Below, piece after piece: positions 54,387-63,188 of a stretch of 64,000 nt of DNA (the first letter of the stretch is position 1; the number at the start of each line of letters is the position of its first letter). Source of the DNA: Massilia sp. Leaf139. Its GTDB lineage: Bacteria > Pseudomonadota > Gammaproteobacteria > Burkholderiales > Burkholderiaceae_D. The translations under genes were made by a program, and so were the position numbers. The stretch covers positions 87,882-151,881 of the forward strand of contig NZ_LMOJ01000022.1 in NCBI RefSeq assembly GCF_001424165.1, read 5' to 3'. The notes below the pieces were generated by a model. The model did not search any database and was not told where the DNA came from. It worked only from the letters and a program-made list of their open reading frames with translations.

Positions 54387-54806
54387 TCATTGCGCCGTTT
54401 TCGGCGCGTCGCTTGGCGACACCGGCGACACCGGCCCCGTATTCACGCTGTTCACGAAATATTCGGTTTCGCCGAAGCAGCTGGTCGGCACGCCCTTGTG
54501 CTGCTCGTAGCTGATCTCAACGCGCTGGCCCATGGTCGACTGCAGCTTTTGCACCAGGCTGTCGTCGCGCACGGTAAAGGCGAAGCGCTCGGGAATCGCG
54601 CCCGGCATGCTCGAGAGCAGGATTTCGCCTTCCCAGGTCTTGCACAGCCAGCCCTTTTTCGAGAACTTCTGCAGGTAGCCGGCGCGGGTGCCCTCGGAGT
54701 ACGACCAGGTCAACGTGAACCAGGTATAAATGCCGCCGATGACGACGAGCGCGGCGACGAGGGACAGCAGGATGGCGATGGCGCGTTGGGGCAGGGCTTT
54801 CGGCAT
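54387..54806 (-). CDS. Small membrane-anchored protein of unknown function
   Basis: A 139-residue protein with one N-terminal membrane segment (AIAILLSLVAALVVIGGIYTW, about 9-29) and a soluble domain of beta character: YSEGTRAGYLQKFSKKGWLCKTWEGEILL, then FTVRDDSLVQKLQSTMGQRVEISYEQHKG. Two cysteines (in WLCKTWEG and TSCFGETEY) could form a disulfide, which would place the domain in the periplasm. A GPVSPVSPSD tail ends it. It appears conserved among related bacteria from recall. Function unknown. Confidence 0.8.
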   Translation of the reverse strand: MPKALPQRAIAILLSLVAALVVIGGIYTWFTLTWSYSEGTRAGYLQKFSKKGWLCKTWEGEILLSSMPGAIPERFAFTVRDDSLVQKLQSTMGQRVEISYEQHKGVPTSCFGETEYFVNSVNTGPVSPVSPSDAPKTAQ

Positions 54807-54959
54807 GGTGTCGAAGTGATGGTGGAATGAAGGGTGGAAGAAGGCGCTCGGCGGCGCGGTGGCGTCATTCTGCCACGCGCGCCCCGATTGTCAAAATGGC
54901 AGGACGCGCCGGCGCCGCGCTTTAAGTCCAGCTTAAGCGCGGCGCCGGGGCGCTGCCGT

Positions 54960-56018
54960 TCAGGCGATCTCCGCCTTGTCGGGCGACGCTTCCAGCTCGG
55001 CGCGCTTGCGGTGCCGCACCGAGGACCACAGCGAGACCACGATGAAGGCCAGGCCCGACAGGCCCGTGAACCATTCGGGGATGTGGTAGTGGACGTTGGC
55101 GAACATGATCAAAGCCAGGATGCCGATCGCGTAGTGCGCGCCGTGCTCGAGGTAGACGAATTCCTGCAGCGTACCCTTGTAGACCAGGAACACCGTCATC
55201 GACCGCACGAACATGGCGCCGATCGCCAGGCCCAGCATGATGATGACGACGTCGTTGGTAATCGCAAAGGCGCCGATCACGCCGTCGAAGGAGAACGAGG
55301 CGTCCAGCACTTCCAGGTAGAGGAAGCCGCCGATGCTGCCCTGGGAAATCATCTTGCCGATGGTCGGGTCTTCTTCCTCTTCTTCCAGCAGGCTGCTGAT
55401 CCAGTTCACGGCGATATAGATCAGCACGCCGGTCACGCCGGCGATCAGCACCGGCAGCTTGCGCGCCTCGGGCATCAGGGTCATCGCGAAGAACACGGCC
55501 AGCAGGGTGAGCAGGGTGGCCAGGCCTTCCGACCCGTACTTGCCGACCTTTTCCTCGATCCAGCCGAGCCAGTGCAGTTCCTTCTGGTCGTCGAACAGGA
55601 AGTTCAGGAACACGAGCATAAGGAAGGCGCCGCCGAAGGCCGAGACCTCGGCATGGTGCTCGGTCAGGTGGCGCGAGTATTCGTCCGGCGTCTCGATCGC
55701 CATGTTCCAGACGTCGATCAGGCCCAGGCCGGTGGCGACCGAGACGATCACCAGCGGGAACAGCAGGCGCATGCCGAACACGGCGACCAGGATGCCGACC
55801 GTCAGGAAGAGCTTGCGCCAGAATTCGTTCCAGTGGCGCAGCACCGAGGCGTTGACGACCGCGTTGTCGAAGGAGAGCGAGACTTCGAGCACGCCCAGCA
55901 CCGCCGTGATCCAGAGGGCGCTCGCCAGGCCCGCCATGCCGCCGCGTTCATAGCCCCACCAGCCGGCCAGAATCATCAGCACGACCGTGACGATGATGGA
56001 TATCCTGAAATGCCGCAT
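54960..56018 (-). CDS. DUF475 (TerC-like) integral membrane protein
   Basis: A 352-residue DUF475 protein, related to the TerC/LysE-type transporter group. About nine membrane segments are visible. The repeated acidic motifs LEVSLSFDNAVVNA (about residue 45) and LEVLDASFSFDGVIGAFAIT (about 240) are typical of TerC relatives and may bind metal. An acidic loop EEEEEDPTIG (about 215) lies between them. Metal-ion export is the usual proposal for the family. ATG 56018 has AAGGATT upstream. Transcribed alone. Confidence 0.9.
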   Translation of the reverse strand: MRHFRISIIVTVVLMILAGWWGYERGGMAGLASALWITAVLGVLEVSLSFDNAVVNASVLRHWNEFWRKLFLTVGILVAVFGMRLLFPLVIVSVATGLGLIDVWNMAIETPDEYSRHLTEHHAEVSAFGGAFLMLVFLNFLFDDQKELHWLGWIEEKVGKYGSEGLATLLTLLAVFFAMTLMPEARKLPVLIAGVTGVLIYIAVNWISSLLEEEEEDPTIGKMISQGSIGGFLYLEVLDASFSFDGVIGAFAITNDVVIIMLGLAIGAMFVRSMTVFLVYKGTLQEFVYLEHGAHYAIGILALIMFANVHYHIPEWFTGLSGLAFIVVSLWSSVRHRKRAELEASPDKAEIA

Positions 56019-56303
56019 GTGAAAATCCTTGTCGAGTATTGAAATACGATTCGTTGGTTGAAATGCCACAGTTTCAACAATCTTAACCGTAGCTTAAGCG
56101 GGGTGGCGCAGCGCAGGCCGCCATCTACTGCGCTTGATTTCCGTCTTGACGATGCTGCGATGAACGCGTCAACGAATGCCGCGATGGGTGCCGCTTTGGC
56201 TGCCTCGACAAATATGCCAACTTAGCATTGCTTCTGCGATAATCCCGCCCGACATATGCATCGACCCTCGCACCTACCTCGCATCTCCCTTGACTAGGAT
56301 TCC

Positions 56304-56723
56304 ATGGACTACGCTTACTTCCTCACCCCCTTCCTGACCTGGCTGGTCGTCGGCCCGATCAAGTTCCTGATCAACAGCGCGCGCCAGCGGCGTTGGGCCT
56401 TCAACCTGGTTGGGAATGGTGGTTTTCCCAGCAACCATAGTTCGGTCGTGACCAGCATGGCGACCCTGATCGCGCTGCGCGAGGGCATGGATCATCCGGC
56501 CTTCGGCGTGGCCGTCACGCTCGCCTTCATCGTCATGATCGACGCCAACAGCCTGCGCCAGCACGTGGGCCGCCAGGCCGCGGCGATCAACCGCCTGGCC
56601 ATCGAAACGACCGGCCACATCGCGCTGCGCGAGCGCATGGGGCATACCCTGGTCGAAATCTGTGGCGGGATCGTCACAGGCATCGGCATGGGGTTTTTGG
56701 TTTATCACCTGTTCGGCGGGTGA
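56304..56723 (+). CDS. Divergent PAP2 family membrane protein (DUF212)
   Basis: A 139-residue protein of the divergent-PAP2 family. The signature GNGGFPSNHSSVVTSMATLIAL (PSxHS part of the acid phosphatase motif) lies near residue 37; three to four membrane segments surround it. A phospholipid- or undecaprenyl-phosphate phosphatase role is possible, but activity is unproven. Starts at ATG 56304. It is preceded by a 285-bp gap with no gene and followed by a double hairpin. Confidence 0.88.
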   Translation: MDYAYFLTPFLTWLVVGPIKFLINSARQRRWAFNLVGNGGFPSNHSSVVTSMATLIALREGMDHPAFGVAVTLAFIVMIDANSLRQHVGRQAAAINRLAIETTGHIALRERMGHTLVEICGGIVTGIGMGFLVYHLFGG

Positions 56724-56753
56724 TCGGGTTCCATCCCTGGCGGTTCCCGGAAT

Positions 56754-56796
56754 CCCGGGCAGTGCCCGGGCTCCCATCCCGGGGCCTTGCCCCGGG
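56754..56796. repeat. Two tandem GC-rich hairpins
   Basis: CCCGGGC-AGT-GCCCGGG (56754-56770) and CCCGGGGC-CTT-GCCCCGGG (56778-56796), both perfect, are separated by CTCCCAT, which recurs after the second. They lie 30 bases after the PAP2-like gene stop and could slow or end its transcript, though no T-run follows. Confidence 0.6.
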
Positions 56797-56985
56797 CTCC
56801 CATCCCTTGGTTTCGTCCCATGCATATGCAGCTCATCGCAGCATTTCGCAGTTCATCCCACCAAAATAACAACGCGCGGGATCGTCAATTGACGGGTGGG
56901 GCCGCCTCCTAGATACTGCGCGCTGAAGATGTCTATTCGAATTCAATAACTATATTTTCAGCGTCCAGAACGGGAGATCCAATTC

Positions 56986-58134
56986 ATGCTGCGCAACACT
57001 TTACTTGTCCTCGCCATCGCGTCCGCCCTGGCCGCCTGCGGCAAGGAGGCGAAAGACCCGAAGGCCCAGGCCAAGGACAACAAGCCCAGCCAACTGCTGG
57101 TTGCGCCCCAGGATCTGCTGACGGTGCAGAGCGATGCGCTGGCCTCCGGCCCGGTCATCACCGGTTCGATCCAGCCGGAACGCCGCGCCGACCTGCGCGC
57201 CGAGGTGTCCGCCGTCGTGCTGCAGGTACTCAAGGAGAACGGCGACCCCGTCAAGCGCGGCGACCTGCTCGTGAAACTCGACGAGACCGCGATCCGCGAC
57301 AGCCTGCTGTCGGCCGACGCCGGCGTGACCGCGGCCAGCCAGGCGCTCGACCAGGCCAACCGCCAGCTCGAACGCCTGAAAACCCTGCGCGCCTCGGGCA
57401 TGACCTCGGCCGCGGCCCAGGACGAAGCCGAAGTGCGCCGCAACAGCGCCCAAAGCGAGCTGTCGGCGGCCCGTTCGCGCGCCGCGCTGGCGCGCCAGCA
57501 GATCGCACGCACCCAGGTGCGCGCACCGTTCGACGGCATCGTCAGCGACCGCAAGGTCTCCAGCGGCGACACCGCCACCATCGGCAAGGAACTGGTGAAG
57601 GTCATCGACCCGACCAGCATGCGCTTCGAAGGCCGCGTCTCGACCGACAAGATCGCCACGGTGAAGGTCGGCCAGCCGGTGCGCTTCCACATCAATGGCT
57701 ACGGCAGCCAGGAATTCAGCGGCGTCGTCAAGCGCATCGACCCGGCCGCGAACGACATCACCCGCCAGGTCGAAGTGCTGGTCGGCCTGACCGGCGAACA
57801 ACCGCGCGTCGCGGGCCTGTACGCCGAAGGGCGCATCGACGCCGCCAGCTCGAACGTGCTGATGCTGCCGGAAAGCGCCATCGTCAAGGCCGGCGACAAG
57901 AATTACAGCTGGCGCGTGAAGGGCGGCACCCTGAACCGCGTCGACCTGCAGGTGGGCAGCCGCGACGGGCGCAGCGGCAACATCGAGATCAAGGCGGGCC
58001 TGGCCGCCGGCGACACAGTGCTGCGCAACCCGAGCTCGAACCTGAAGGATGGCCAGAAGGTGGAATTGACGGGCGGCGCGCCACGCGTCGCCGCCGCTTC
58101 CGTCGCCGCGGCTGCGCCGGCCAAAGGAAACTAA
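56986..58134 (+). CDS. RND efflux periplasmic adaptor (lipoprotein)
   Basis: A 382-residue membrane-fusion protein. The lipobox LAAC (Cys 18) anchors it to a membrane. A lipoyl-like domain (VLQVLKENGDPVKRGDLLVKLD), a helical hairpin (about 120-175), then RTQVRAPFDGIVSDRKVSSGDT and beta-barrel and proximal domains (IVKAGDKNYSWRV) follow. It links an RND pump to an outer-membrane channel. GGGAGATC precedes ATG 56986; only three bases separate it from the pump gene. No outer-membrane factor or regulator gene is in the window. Substrate unknown. Confidence 0.93.
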   Translation: MLRNTLLVLAIASALAACGKEAKDPKAQAKDNKPSQLLVAPQDLLTVQSDALASGPVITGSIQPERRADLRAEVSAVVLQVLKENGDPVKRGDLLVKLDETAIRDSLLSADAGVTAASQALDQANRQLERLKTLRASGMTSAAAQDEAEVRRNSAQSELSAARSRAALARQQIARTQVRAPFDGIVSDRKVSSGDTATIGKELVKVIDPTSMRFEGRVSTDKIATVKVGQPVRFHINGYGSQEFSGVVKRIDPAANDITRQVEVLVGLTGEQPRVAGLYAEGRIDAASSNVLMLPESAIVKAGDKNYSWRVKGGTLNRVDLQVGSRDGRSGNIEIKAGLAAGDTVLRNPSSNLKDGQKVELTGGAPRVAAASVAAAAPAKGN

Positions 58135-58137
58135 GCC

Positions 58138-61100
58138 ATGTTCCTTTCCAATTTCTCAGTCAAGAAGCCGGTCGCGACGATCGTGCTGATCCTGGGCATG
58201 ATGTGCATGGGCCTGCTGGCCCTGTCGAAGCTGCGCGTCAACCAGAATCCCGACGTCGAGCAACCGGTGATCGTGGTGAACATCCCGTATCCGGGCGCCT
58301 CGCCGGAAACGAGCGAACGCGAAATCCTGAACCGCCTGGAAAAGCAGATGCAGAGCGTCCAGGGCGTGAACGAAATCGAGTCCTATGCGAACGAAGGCAG
58401 CGCCACGCTGGTGTTGATCTTCGACTTCGGCCGCGACATGGTCGAGGCCTCGGACGACGTGCGCAACGCCATCGCGGCGGTGCGCTACAAGCTGCCGATC
58501 GAGATGCGCGAGCCGATCCTGCGCCGCGTCGACCCGTCGGCGCAGCCGATCATGAACTTGGCGCTGTCGTCCGATGGTCAGTCGCATGCGGAGCTGTCGC
58601 GTCTGGCCGAAGACGACCTGGCCGACCGCTTCCGCGCCATCGACGGGGTCGCCACGGTGAACGTGAACGGCGCCCTGCGGCGCGAACTGTCGGTACTGCT
58701 GCGTGCCGAGAAGCTGCGTGAATACAATGTCTCGGTGAGCGAGGTGGCGAATGCCCTGCGCAACCAGAATACCAATGCGCCGGTCGGCAAGGTGCGCGGC
58801 CAGATGGACGAGAAGGGCATCCGCCTGATCGGCCGCATCGAGCGCCCGGAAGACTTTTCGCAGATCGTCGTCAAGCGCAACGGCGACACCATCGTCCGCC
58901 TGAACCAGGTGGCCGACATCCAGGACGGTTTCGCCGACATCGACAGCGCGTCGATCCGCAACGGCAATCCGAACGTCGGCATCTCGATCATCCGCGCCCG
59001 CGACGCCTCGACCGTGTCGATCGCCAACAAGGTGCGCGAGGAAGTCGAGAAGATCAACAAGGAACTGCCGAAAGGCACGGTGGTGGGCATCACCCGCGAC
59101 GGCGGCAAGGAAGCGCAAAGCAGCCTGAACAACGTGATCGAGTCGCTCGTGTTCGGCGCCGTGCTGACCGTGTTCGTGGTATATGCCTTCCTCAACTCCT
59201 GGCGCTCGACCCTGATCACCGCGCTGTCGCTGCCGACCTCGGTGCTGGCCGCCTTCATCGCGGTCTGGCTGTGCGGCTTCACCCTGAACTTCATGACCCT
59301 GCTCGGGCTGTCGCTGGCGATCGGCGTGCTGATCGACGATGCCATCGTGGTGCGCGAAAACATCGTGCGCCACATGGAAATGGGCAAGGATCGCCGCACG
59401 GCGGCCCTGGTCGGCACCTCCGAGATCGGCATGGCGGTGGCCGCGACCACCTTCTCGATCATGGCCGTGTTCATTCCGGTCGCCTTCATGCCGGGCATTT
59501 CGGGCGAATGGTTCCGTCCGTTCGCGCTGACCGTGACCTGCTCGGTGCTGGTGTCGCTGTTCATTTCCTTCACGCTCGACCCGATGCTCTCGGCCTACTG
59601 GGGCGACCCGCCGGGCCATCACCATGCGCCGAAGAAGGGCATCACCCGCGTGCTCGGCCGCTTCAACGATTGGTTCGACCGCCTGGCCGACCGTTACGGC
59701 AACGTCATCGCCTGGGCGCTGCACCACCGCCGCTGGATGGGCGTCATTGCCCTGGCCAGCTTCGCCGGCGCCATCGCGCTGCAGTCGATGTTCGGCGGCA
59801 CCAGCTTCCTGCCCAAGGGCGACGGCAACAAGATCATGATCGAGGTGCGCACGCCGGCCTCGTCGAGCCTGCAGTACGCCCGCCTGAAGATGGAACAGGC
59901 GGCCACGCTGGCGCGCACGATCAAGGAAGTGCGCGACACCGACGTTTTCGCCCGCCCGAACGGCGGTTCGATCTACGTCGAGATCGGCAAGAAGAACACC
60001 CGCGACCGCAGCGCCGCGCAGATCGCGACCGAATTGCGCAGCAAGGTCGCCAGCCTGGTCGGCGCCGAATACACGGTGCTCGACGACCTGAACGGCGGCG
60101 GCAAGCCGGTGCAGATCGAATTCACCGGTGCCGACTCGAGAAAGCTCATGGAGCTGACCTCGGCCTACATGGAGAAACTGCGCCAGGTGCCGGGCGCGGT
60201 CGACGTCACGCTGTCGCAGCAGGATCCGAAGAACGAGCTGCAGATCGAGCTCGACCGCGGCCTGGCGAGCTCGATGGGCGTGTCGGTCGGCGACGCCGCC
60301 ACCGCGCTGCGCGTCGCCTTCGCCGGCATCGAGGTGGGCGACTGGGTCGACCCGACCGGCGAAACGCGCGACGTCGCGGTGCGCCTGCATCCGGAAGACC
60401 GCGTCAACATCGAGAACATCGAGCGCCTGCCGATCCTGATCGCCGGCACCAACACCATGGTGCCGCTCGAACAGATCGCCCGCATCAGCATGGGTAAGGG
60501 GCCCTCGGAAATCATGCACAAGAACGGCAAGCGCGTGATCACCGTGTCGGCGAACGCCCAGGGCCGCTCCAGCGGCGAGGTGACGAAAGACGCGATGGCC
60601 CTGGCCAAGAGCTTCGACTTCCCGCCGGGCTACGGACTCGACCTCGGCGGCGCCGGCAAGGATCAGCAGGAACTGTTCGGCGAGATGACGATCGCGCTGC
60701 TGTCCGGCATCGGCCTGATGTACCTGATCCTGGTGATGCAATTCGGTTCCTTCACCGCGCCGCTGGGCGTGATGATGTCGCTGCCGCTGTCCCTGATCGG
60801 CGTCGTGCTGGCGCTTCTGATCACCGGCGGCACCCTCAACCTGATGAGCTTTATCGGCATCATCATGCTGATGGGCCTGGTCGCCAAGAACGCGATCCTG
60901 CTGCTCGACGCGGCGCGCGCCCTGGAGGCGGAGGGCTACGACCGCGAGGACGCGCTGATGAAGGCCGGCCGCATGCGTCTGCGTCCGATCCTGATGACGA
61001 CCTTCGCGCTGATCGCCGGCATGCTGCCGGTGGCCCTGGCCCTGGGCCCGGACGGCAAGTTCTACCAGCCGCTGGCCGTGGCGATCATCGGCGGCACGAT

Positions 61101-61392
61101 CACCTCGACCCTGCTGACCCTGCTGGTGGTGCCGACCTTCTACGACAGCATCGAGATCGCCCGCGACCGCATGGCCGCCAAGTTCCATCGCCGCGCCGCA
61201 CGCTACTCCGCACTGCCGGCCTTCGTGATGACCTTCGTGGAAGCGATCCTGACCCTGGTCTTCGTGCGCCTGGTGTACCGCCTGGTCGTGCGCGGTTTCC
61301 GCTTCGTGACCGGCCGCAGCCGCCGCCAGGGCGGGAGCGGGACGGTGCCGCTGGCCAAGGCGCCGGCGGTGAAGGTGACCGAAGGCGTTTGA
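58138..61392 (+). CDS. RND efflux pump permease (HAE1-like)
   Basis: A 1084-residue proton-driven pump of the AcrB/MexB-like HAE1 group. N-terminal FSVKKPVATIVLILG, two large periplasmic loops (about 35-330 and 570-860) and twelve membrane segments are visible. The proton-relay Asp pair is in GVLIDDAIVVREN of segment 4, and the Lys of LVAKNAILLLDAAR in segment 10. It is slightly longer than AcrB at the C terminus. It forms an operon with the adaptor upstream; a strong terminator follows. Drug or solvent export is the family role; the substrate here cannot be told. Confidence 0.95.
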   Translation: MFLSNFSVKKPVATIVLILGMMCMGLLALSKLRVNQNPDVEQPVIVVNIPYPGASPETSEREILNRLEKQMQSVQGVNEIESYANEGSATLVLIFDFGRDMVEASDDVRNAIAAVRYKLPIEMREPILRRVDPSAQPIMNLALSSDGQSHAELSRLAEDDLADRFRAIDGVATVNVNGALRRELSVLLRAEKLREYNVSVSEVANALRNQNTNAPVGKVRGQMDEKGIRLIGRIERPEDFSQIVVKRNGDTIVRLNQVADIQDGFADIDSASIRNGNPNVGISIIRARDASTVSIANKVREEVEKINKELPKGTVVGITRDGGKEAQSSLNNVIESLVFGAVLTVFVVYAFLNSWRSTLITALSLPTSVLAAFIAVWLCGFTLNFMTLLGLSLAIGVLIDDAIVVRENIVRHMEMGKDRRTAALVGTSEIGMAVAATTFSIMAVFIPVAFMPGISGEWFRPFALTVTCSVLVSLFISFTLDPMLSAYWGDPPGHHHAPKKGITRVLGRFNDWFDRLADRYGNVIAWALHHRRWMGVIALASFAGAIALQSMFGGTSFLPKGDGNKIMIEVRTPASSSLQYARLKMEQAATLARTIKEVRDTDVFARPNGGSIYVEIGKKNTRDRSAAQIATELRSKVASLVGAEYTVLDDLNGGGKPVQIEFTGADSRKLMELTSAYMEKLRQVPGAVDVTLSQQDPKNELQIELDRGLASSMGVSVGDAATALRVAFAGIEVGDWVDPTGETRDVAVRLHPEDRVNIENIERLPILIAGTNTMVPLEQIARISMGKGPSEIMHKNGKRVITVSANAQGRSSGEVTKDAMALAKSFDFPPGYGLDLGGAGKDQQELFGEMTIALLSGIGLMYLILVMQFGSFTAPLGVMMSLPLSLIGVVLALLITGGTLNLMSFIGIIMLMGLVAKNAILLLDAARALEAEGYDREDALMKAGRMRLRPILMTTFALIAGMLPVALALGPDGKFYQPLAVAIIGGTITSTLLTLLVVPTFYDSIEIARDRMAAKFHRRAARYSALPAFVMTFVEAILTLVFVRLVYRLVVRGFRFVTGRSRRQGGSGTVPLAKAPAVKVTEGV

Positions 61393-61419
61393 TCATCCGG
61401 ACACCCGTGTCCGAAAACG

Positions 61420-61448
61420 AAAAAGCCCGCGCGAGCGGGCTTTTTTTT
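61420..61448 (+). terminator. Rho-independent terminator of the RND operon
   Basis: The stem AGCCCGC/GCGGGCT has A-runs before it and eight T residues after. It lies 28 bases downstream of the pump stop, and may also serve the convergent lipoprotein gene. Confidence 0.9.
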
Positions 61449-61474
61449 GTGCGTCGGCCGCGCTTGCAGCTTGC

Positions 61475-61957
61475 TTAGTGGATGCTGCCTTCGCCGCCGG
61501 CGCCCGGCCTGGTCGAACCCGGCCCGGTGCCGGTGGTGTTGCCGGTATGGCCGGTGGACTTGGTGCCGGCGGCAGGTGCGCTCTGCATCGGGGCGCCGCC
61601 TGGATTGGCGCCGCCGGTGGTATTGCCGCTGCTGTCGACCGGACGCACGCCGTCGACGCCGCTGGCGCCGCCCGAGGCGCCGAGGCTGTCCTTCTTCGTG
61701 CTCTCGGCTTCGCCGACGGTACGCGGCGTCACGTTGGTGTTGTACTCGGTCGAGGACAGGCCGGCGTTGCCCGAGTTACCGGTGGCGCCGCTGACGCCGG
61801 CGGACGAGCCAGCGCCTTCTCCCGTGCTGCGTTCCGCCACATGGGCGGCGTCGCCGCTGCCGCCGACGCCGGAATCCTTCTTGGTGCATGCGCCCAGCAT
61901 GGCGGCGAGGAAGGCGGCGGTCAGGACGACGCCCGGCAGTGTGTTGGTGCTCTTCAT
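61475..61957 (-). CDS. Low-complexity Gly/Ser/Thr-rich lipoprotein
   Basis: A 160-residue protein with a lipoprotein signal, LTAAFLAAMLGAC (Cys 24), then a Gly/Ser/Thr/Ala-rich chain without a recognisable fold. It is predicted to be unstructured: SGVGGSGDAAHVAERS, SSAGVSGATGNSGN, TGHTGNTTGTGPGSTRPG. The start ATG 61957 has GGAGTTTCACC upstream. The signal region matches the gene at 62359 closely (LTAAxLAxMLGACxK), so they are paralogues. Function unknown; surface spacer or stress-related lipoprotein is a guess. Confidence 0.75.
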   Translation of the reverse strand: MKSTNTLPGVVLTAAFLAAMLGACTKKDSGVGGSGDAAHVAERSTGEGAGSSAGVSGATGNSGNAGLSSTEYNTNVTPRTVGEAESTKKDSLGASGGASGVDGVRPVDSSGNTTGGANPGGAPMQSAPAAGTKSTGHTGNTTGTGPGSTRPGAGGEGSIH

Positions 61958-62358
61958 GGTGAAACTCCTTGTTCGATGGCTGTGCCGTTGCGGCCTGGGG
62001 CGGGCGCACGGTGCGTGAGGCTGGGCTTTATTTTGTCATCGCGCGCCGCAACTGACTGTGCGCTGTTTGACAGAGCGAAACAGCCGGCCGCATGGGAGGG
62101 CAGGTCGGCAGGCGCAAGCGGGCGTGGCGAAAAGAGGTGGTGAAGAGGGCGTGGTGAAAAGCGGGTGGCGGAAGTGGGTGCCGTGGCAGGGTAAACGACG
62201 AACAGGGCAGGGCGAGGAACAGCGAAGACGAGGACGAAACGCAAACGGACGGGCCAGGCTGGTCGTCAGCTGAAAATGAACACCGGCGTGGAAGCTGCCG
62301 GCCAAACGCAAACGCGGAGCCCGCGTTGTGGGGCTCCGGTTTGTGGGCAGACGGCTGA
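61958..62358. other. Purine-rich intergenic region, 401 bp
   Basis: Between two same-strand lipoprotein genes. From about 62085 to 62255 the plus strand is strongly G/A-rich, so the minus-strand transcript is pyrimidine-rich. It contains a direct repeat, 62120-62146 and 62147-62174 (GGGCGTGGYGAAAAG...). A hairpin at 62316-62336 (GGAGCCC/GGGCTCC) could be the terminator of the 62359 gene. No gene seen. Confidence 0.5.
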
Positions 62359-62826
62359 TTAGCGGCCGGTGGTGCCAGTGGTGCCGGTGGTGCTGCTGCC
62401 GGTGCCGGTCGAGTCGGTGTTGCCGGTGGTGCCACCAGCGCCGGTGGTGCCGGTGGTGCCGGTGGTGCCGGTGGTGCCGGTAGCGCCCGTGCCGGTGGTG
62501 CCGGTTGCGCCGGTACCGGTGGTGTCGCCCGTGGTGCCGGTAGCACCCGTGCCGGTGCCCGTGGCGCCGGTGCCGGTCGCGCCGGTGCCGGTGGTGTCGC
62601 CCGTGGTGCCCATTGCGCCGGTACCGGTGGTGCCCGTGCCGGTTGCGCCCGTGCCAGTATCACCCGTGGTGCCGGTGGTGCCGCTCGTGCCCGACGTCGA
62701 GCTCGGCGAGGTTGCCGAGGTGTCGCCAGCGGTGCCAGCCGTATCGTTCTTCTTGCATGCGCCCAGCATCGAAGCCAGCAGGGCTGCGGTCAGCAGGATT
62801 TTTGGTGCTTTGGTGATTGCGTTCAT
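62359..62826 (-). CDS. Gly-Thr repeat lipoprotein
   Basis: A 155-residue protein with a lipoprotein signal [13 protein letters not shown] (Cys 24). It is followed by a short linker and about 105 residues made almost only of Gly and Thr with Ala/Asp ([29 protein letters not shown]). Gly recurs every second or third residue, reminiscent of collagen-like GXT runs but without Pro. The DNA is a 6- to 9-base repeat (GGTGCC/GGTGGTGCC), so length may vary by slippage. The start ATG 62826 has a GAGGAG site. Paralogue of the lipoprotein at 61475. Confidence 0.75.
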   Translation of the reverse strand: MNAITKAPKILLTAALLASMLGACKKNDTAGTAGDTSATSPSSTSGTSGTTGTTGDTGTGATGTGTTGTGAMGTTGDTTGTGATGTGATGTGTGATGTTGDTTGTGATGTTGTGATGTTGTTGTTGTTGAGGTTGNTDSTGTGSSTTGTTGTTGR

Positions 62827-63188
62827 TATTTATACTCCTCGTTCACGTCTATCTTGTGCCATGCGCTCCAGGTGAGGCGGTGGAGAAACATGGCGCCAGT
62901 TCGGCTTTACCATGAACCTTCTTGACAACCCAGGCACGCCGAGGTTCCCGTTCGTGTTCATTAGCAAAACCATCAGGGAACCGACGCAACACGCGGCCCC
63001 GTTCAGTGCACGAATTCGACTGTAAAAATTAGACTGCCGTCACTACCGCCAGTTCGTCGAATTGTGACCTTCTTGCTCTATTCCGCAGTACGGCTTGCGG
63101 ATGTTGATGCCGGCAAAATGGTTTCCCATCCGGCCGGCCCCCCGGCGTTAGCCGGATGGTTGGTGCAGATGCCTTTTTTTCAAGGCTT
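62827..63188. other. Intergenic region, 362 bp
   Basis: No convincing gene. It must hold the promoter of the Gly-Thr lipoprotein gene. A 9-bp inverted repeat, CCATCCGGC (63126-63134) and GCCGGATGG (63151-63159), lies 30 bases after the stop of the NAD(P)HX dehydratase gene and may act as its 3' hairpin. Confidence 0.45.

Noticed and set aside
58156..61188. 1010-codon antisense frame over the RND pump
   Set aside because: It is a His/Arg/Asp-rich shadow of a strongly conserved transporter gene.
62376..62690. Possible CRISPR or minisatellite in the GGTGCC-rich tract
   Set aside because: The units are 6-9 bases without unique spacers, and the tract is coding for the lipoprotein chain.
62369..62875. 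Plus-strand Val/Pro repeat frame opposite the Gly-Thr lipoprotein
   Set aside because: The minus-strand reading has a lipobox and ribosome site and a paralogue next to it. The plus-strand frame has none of these.
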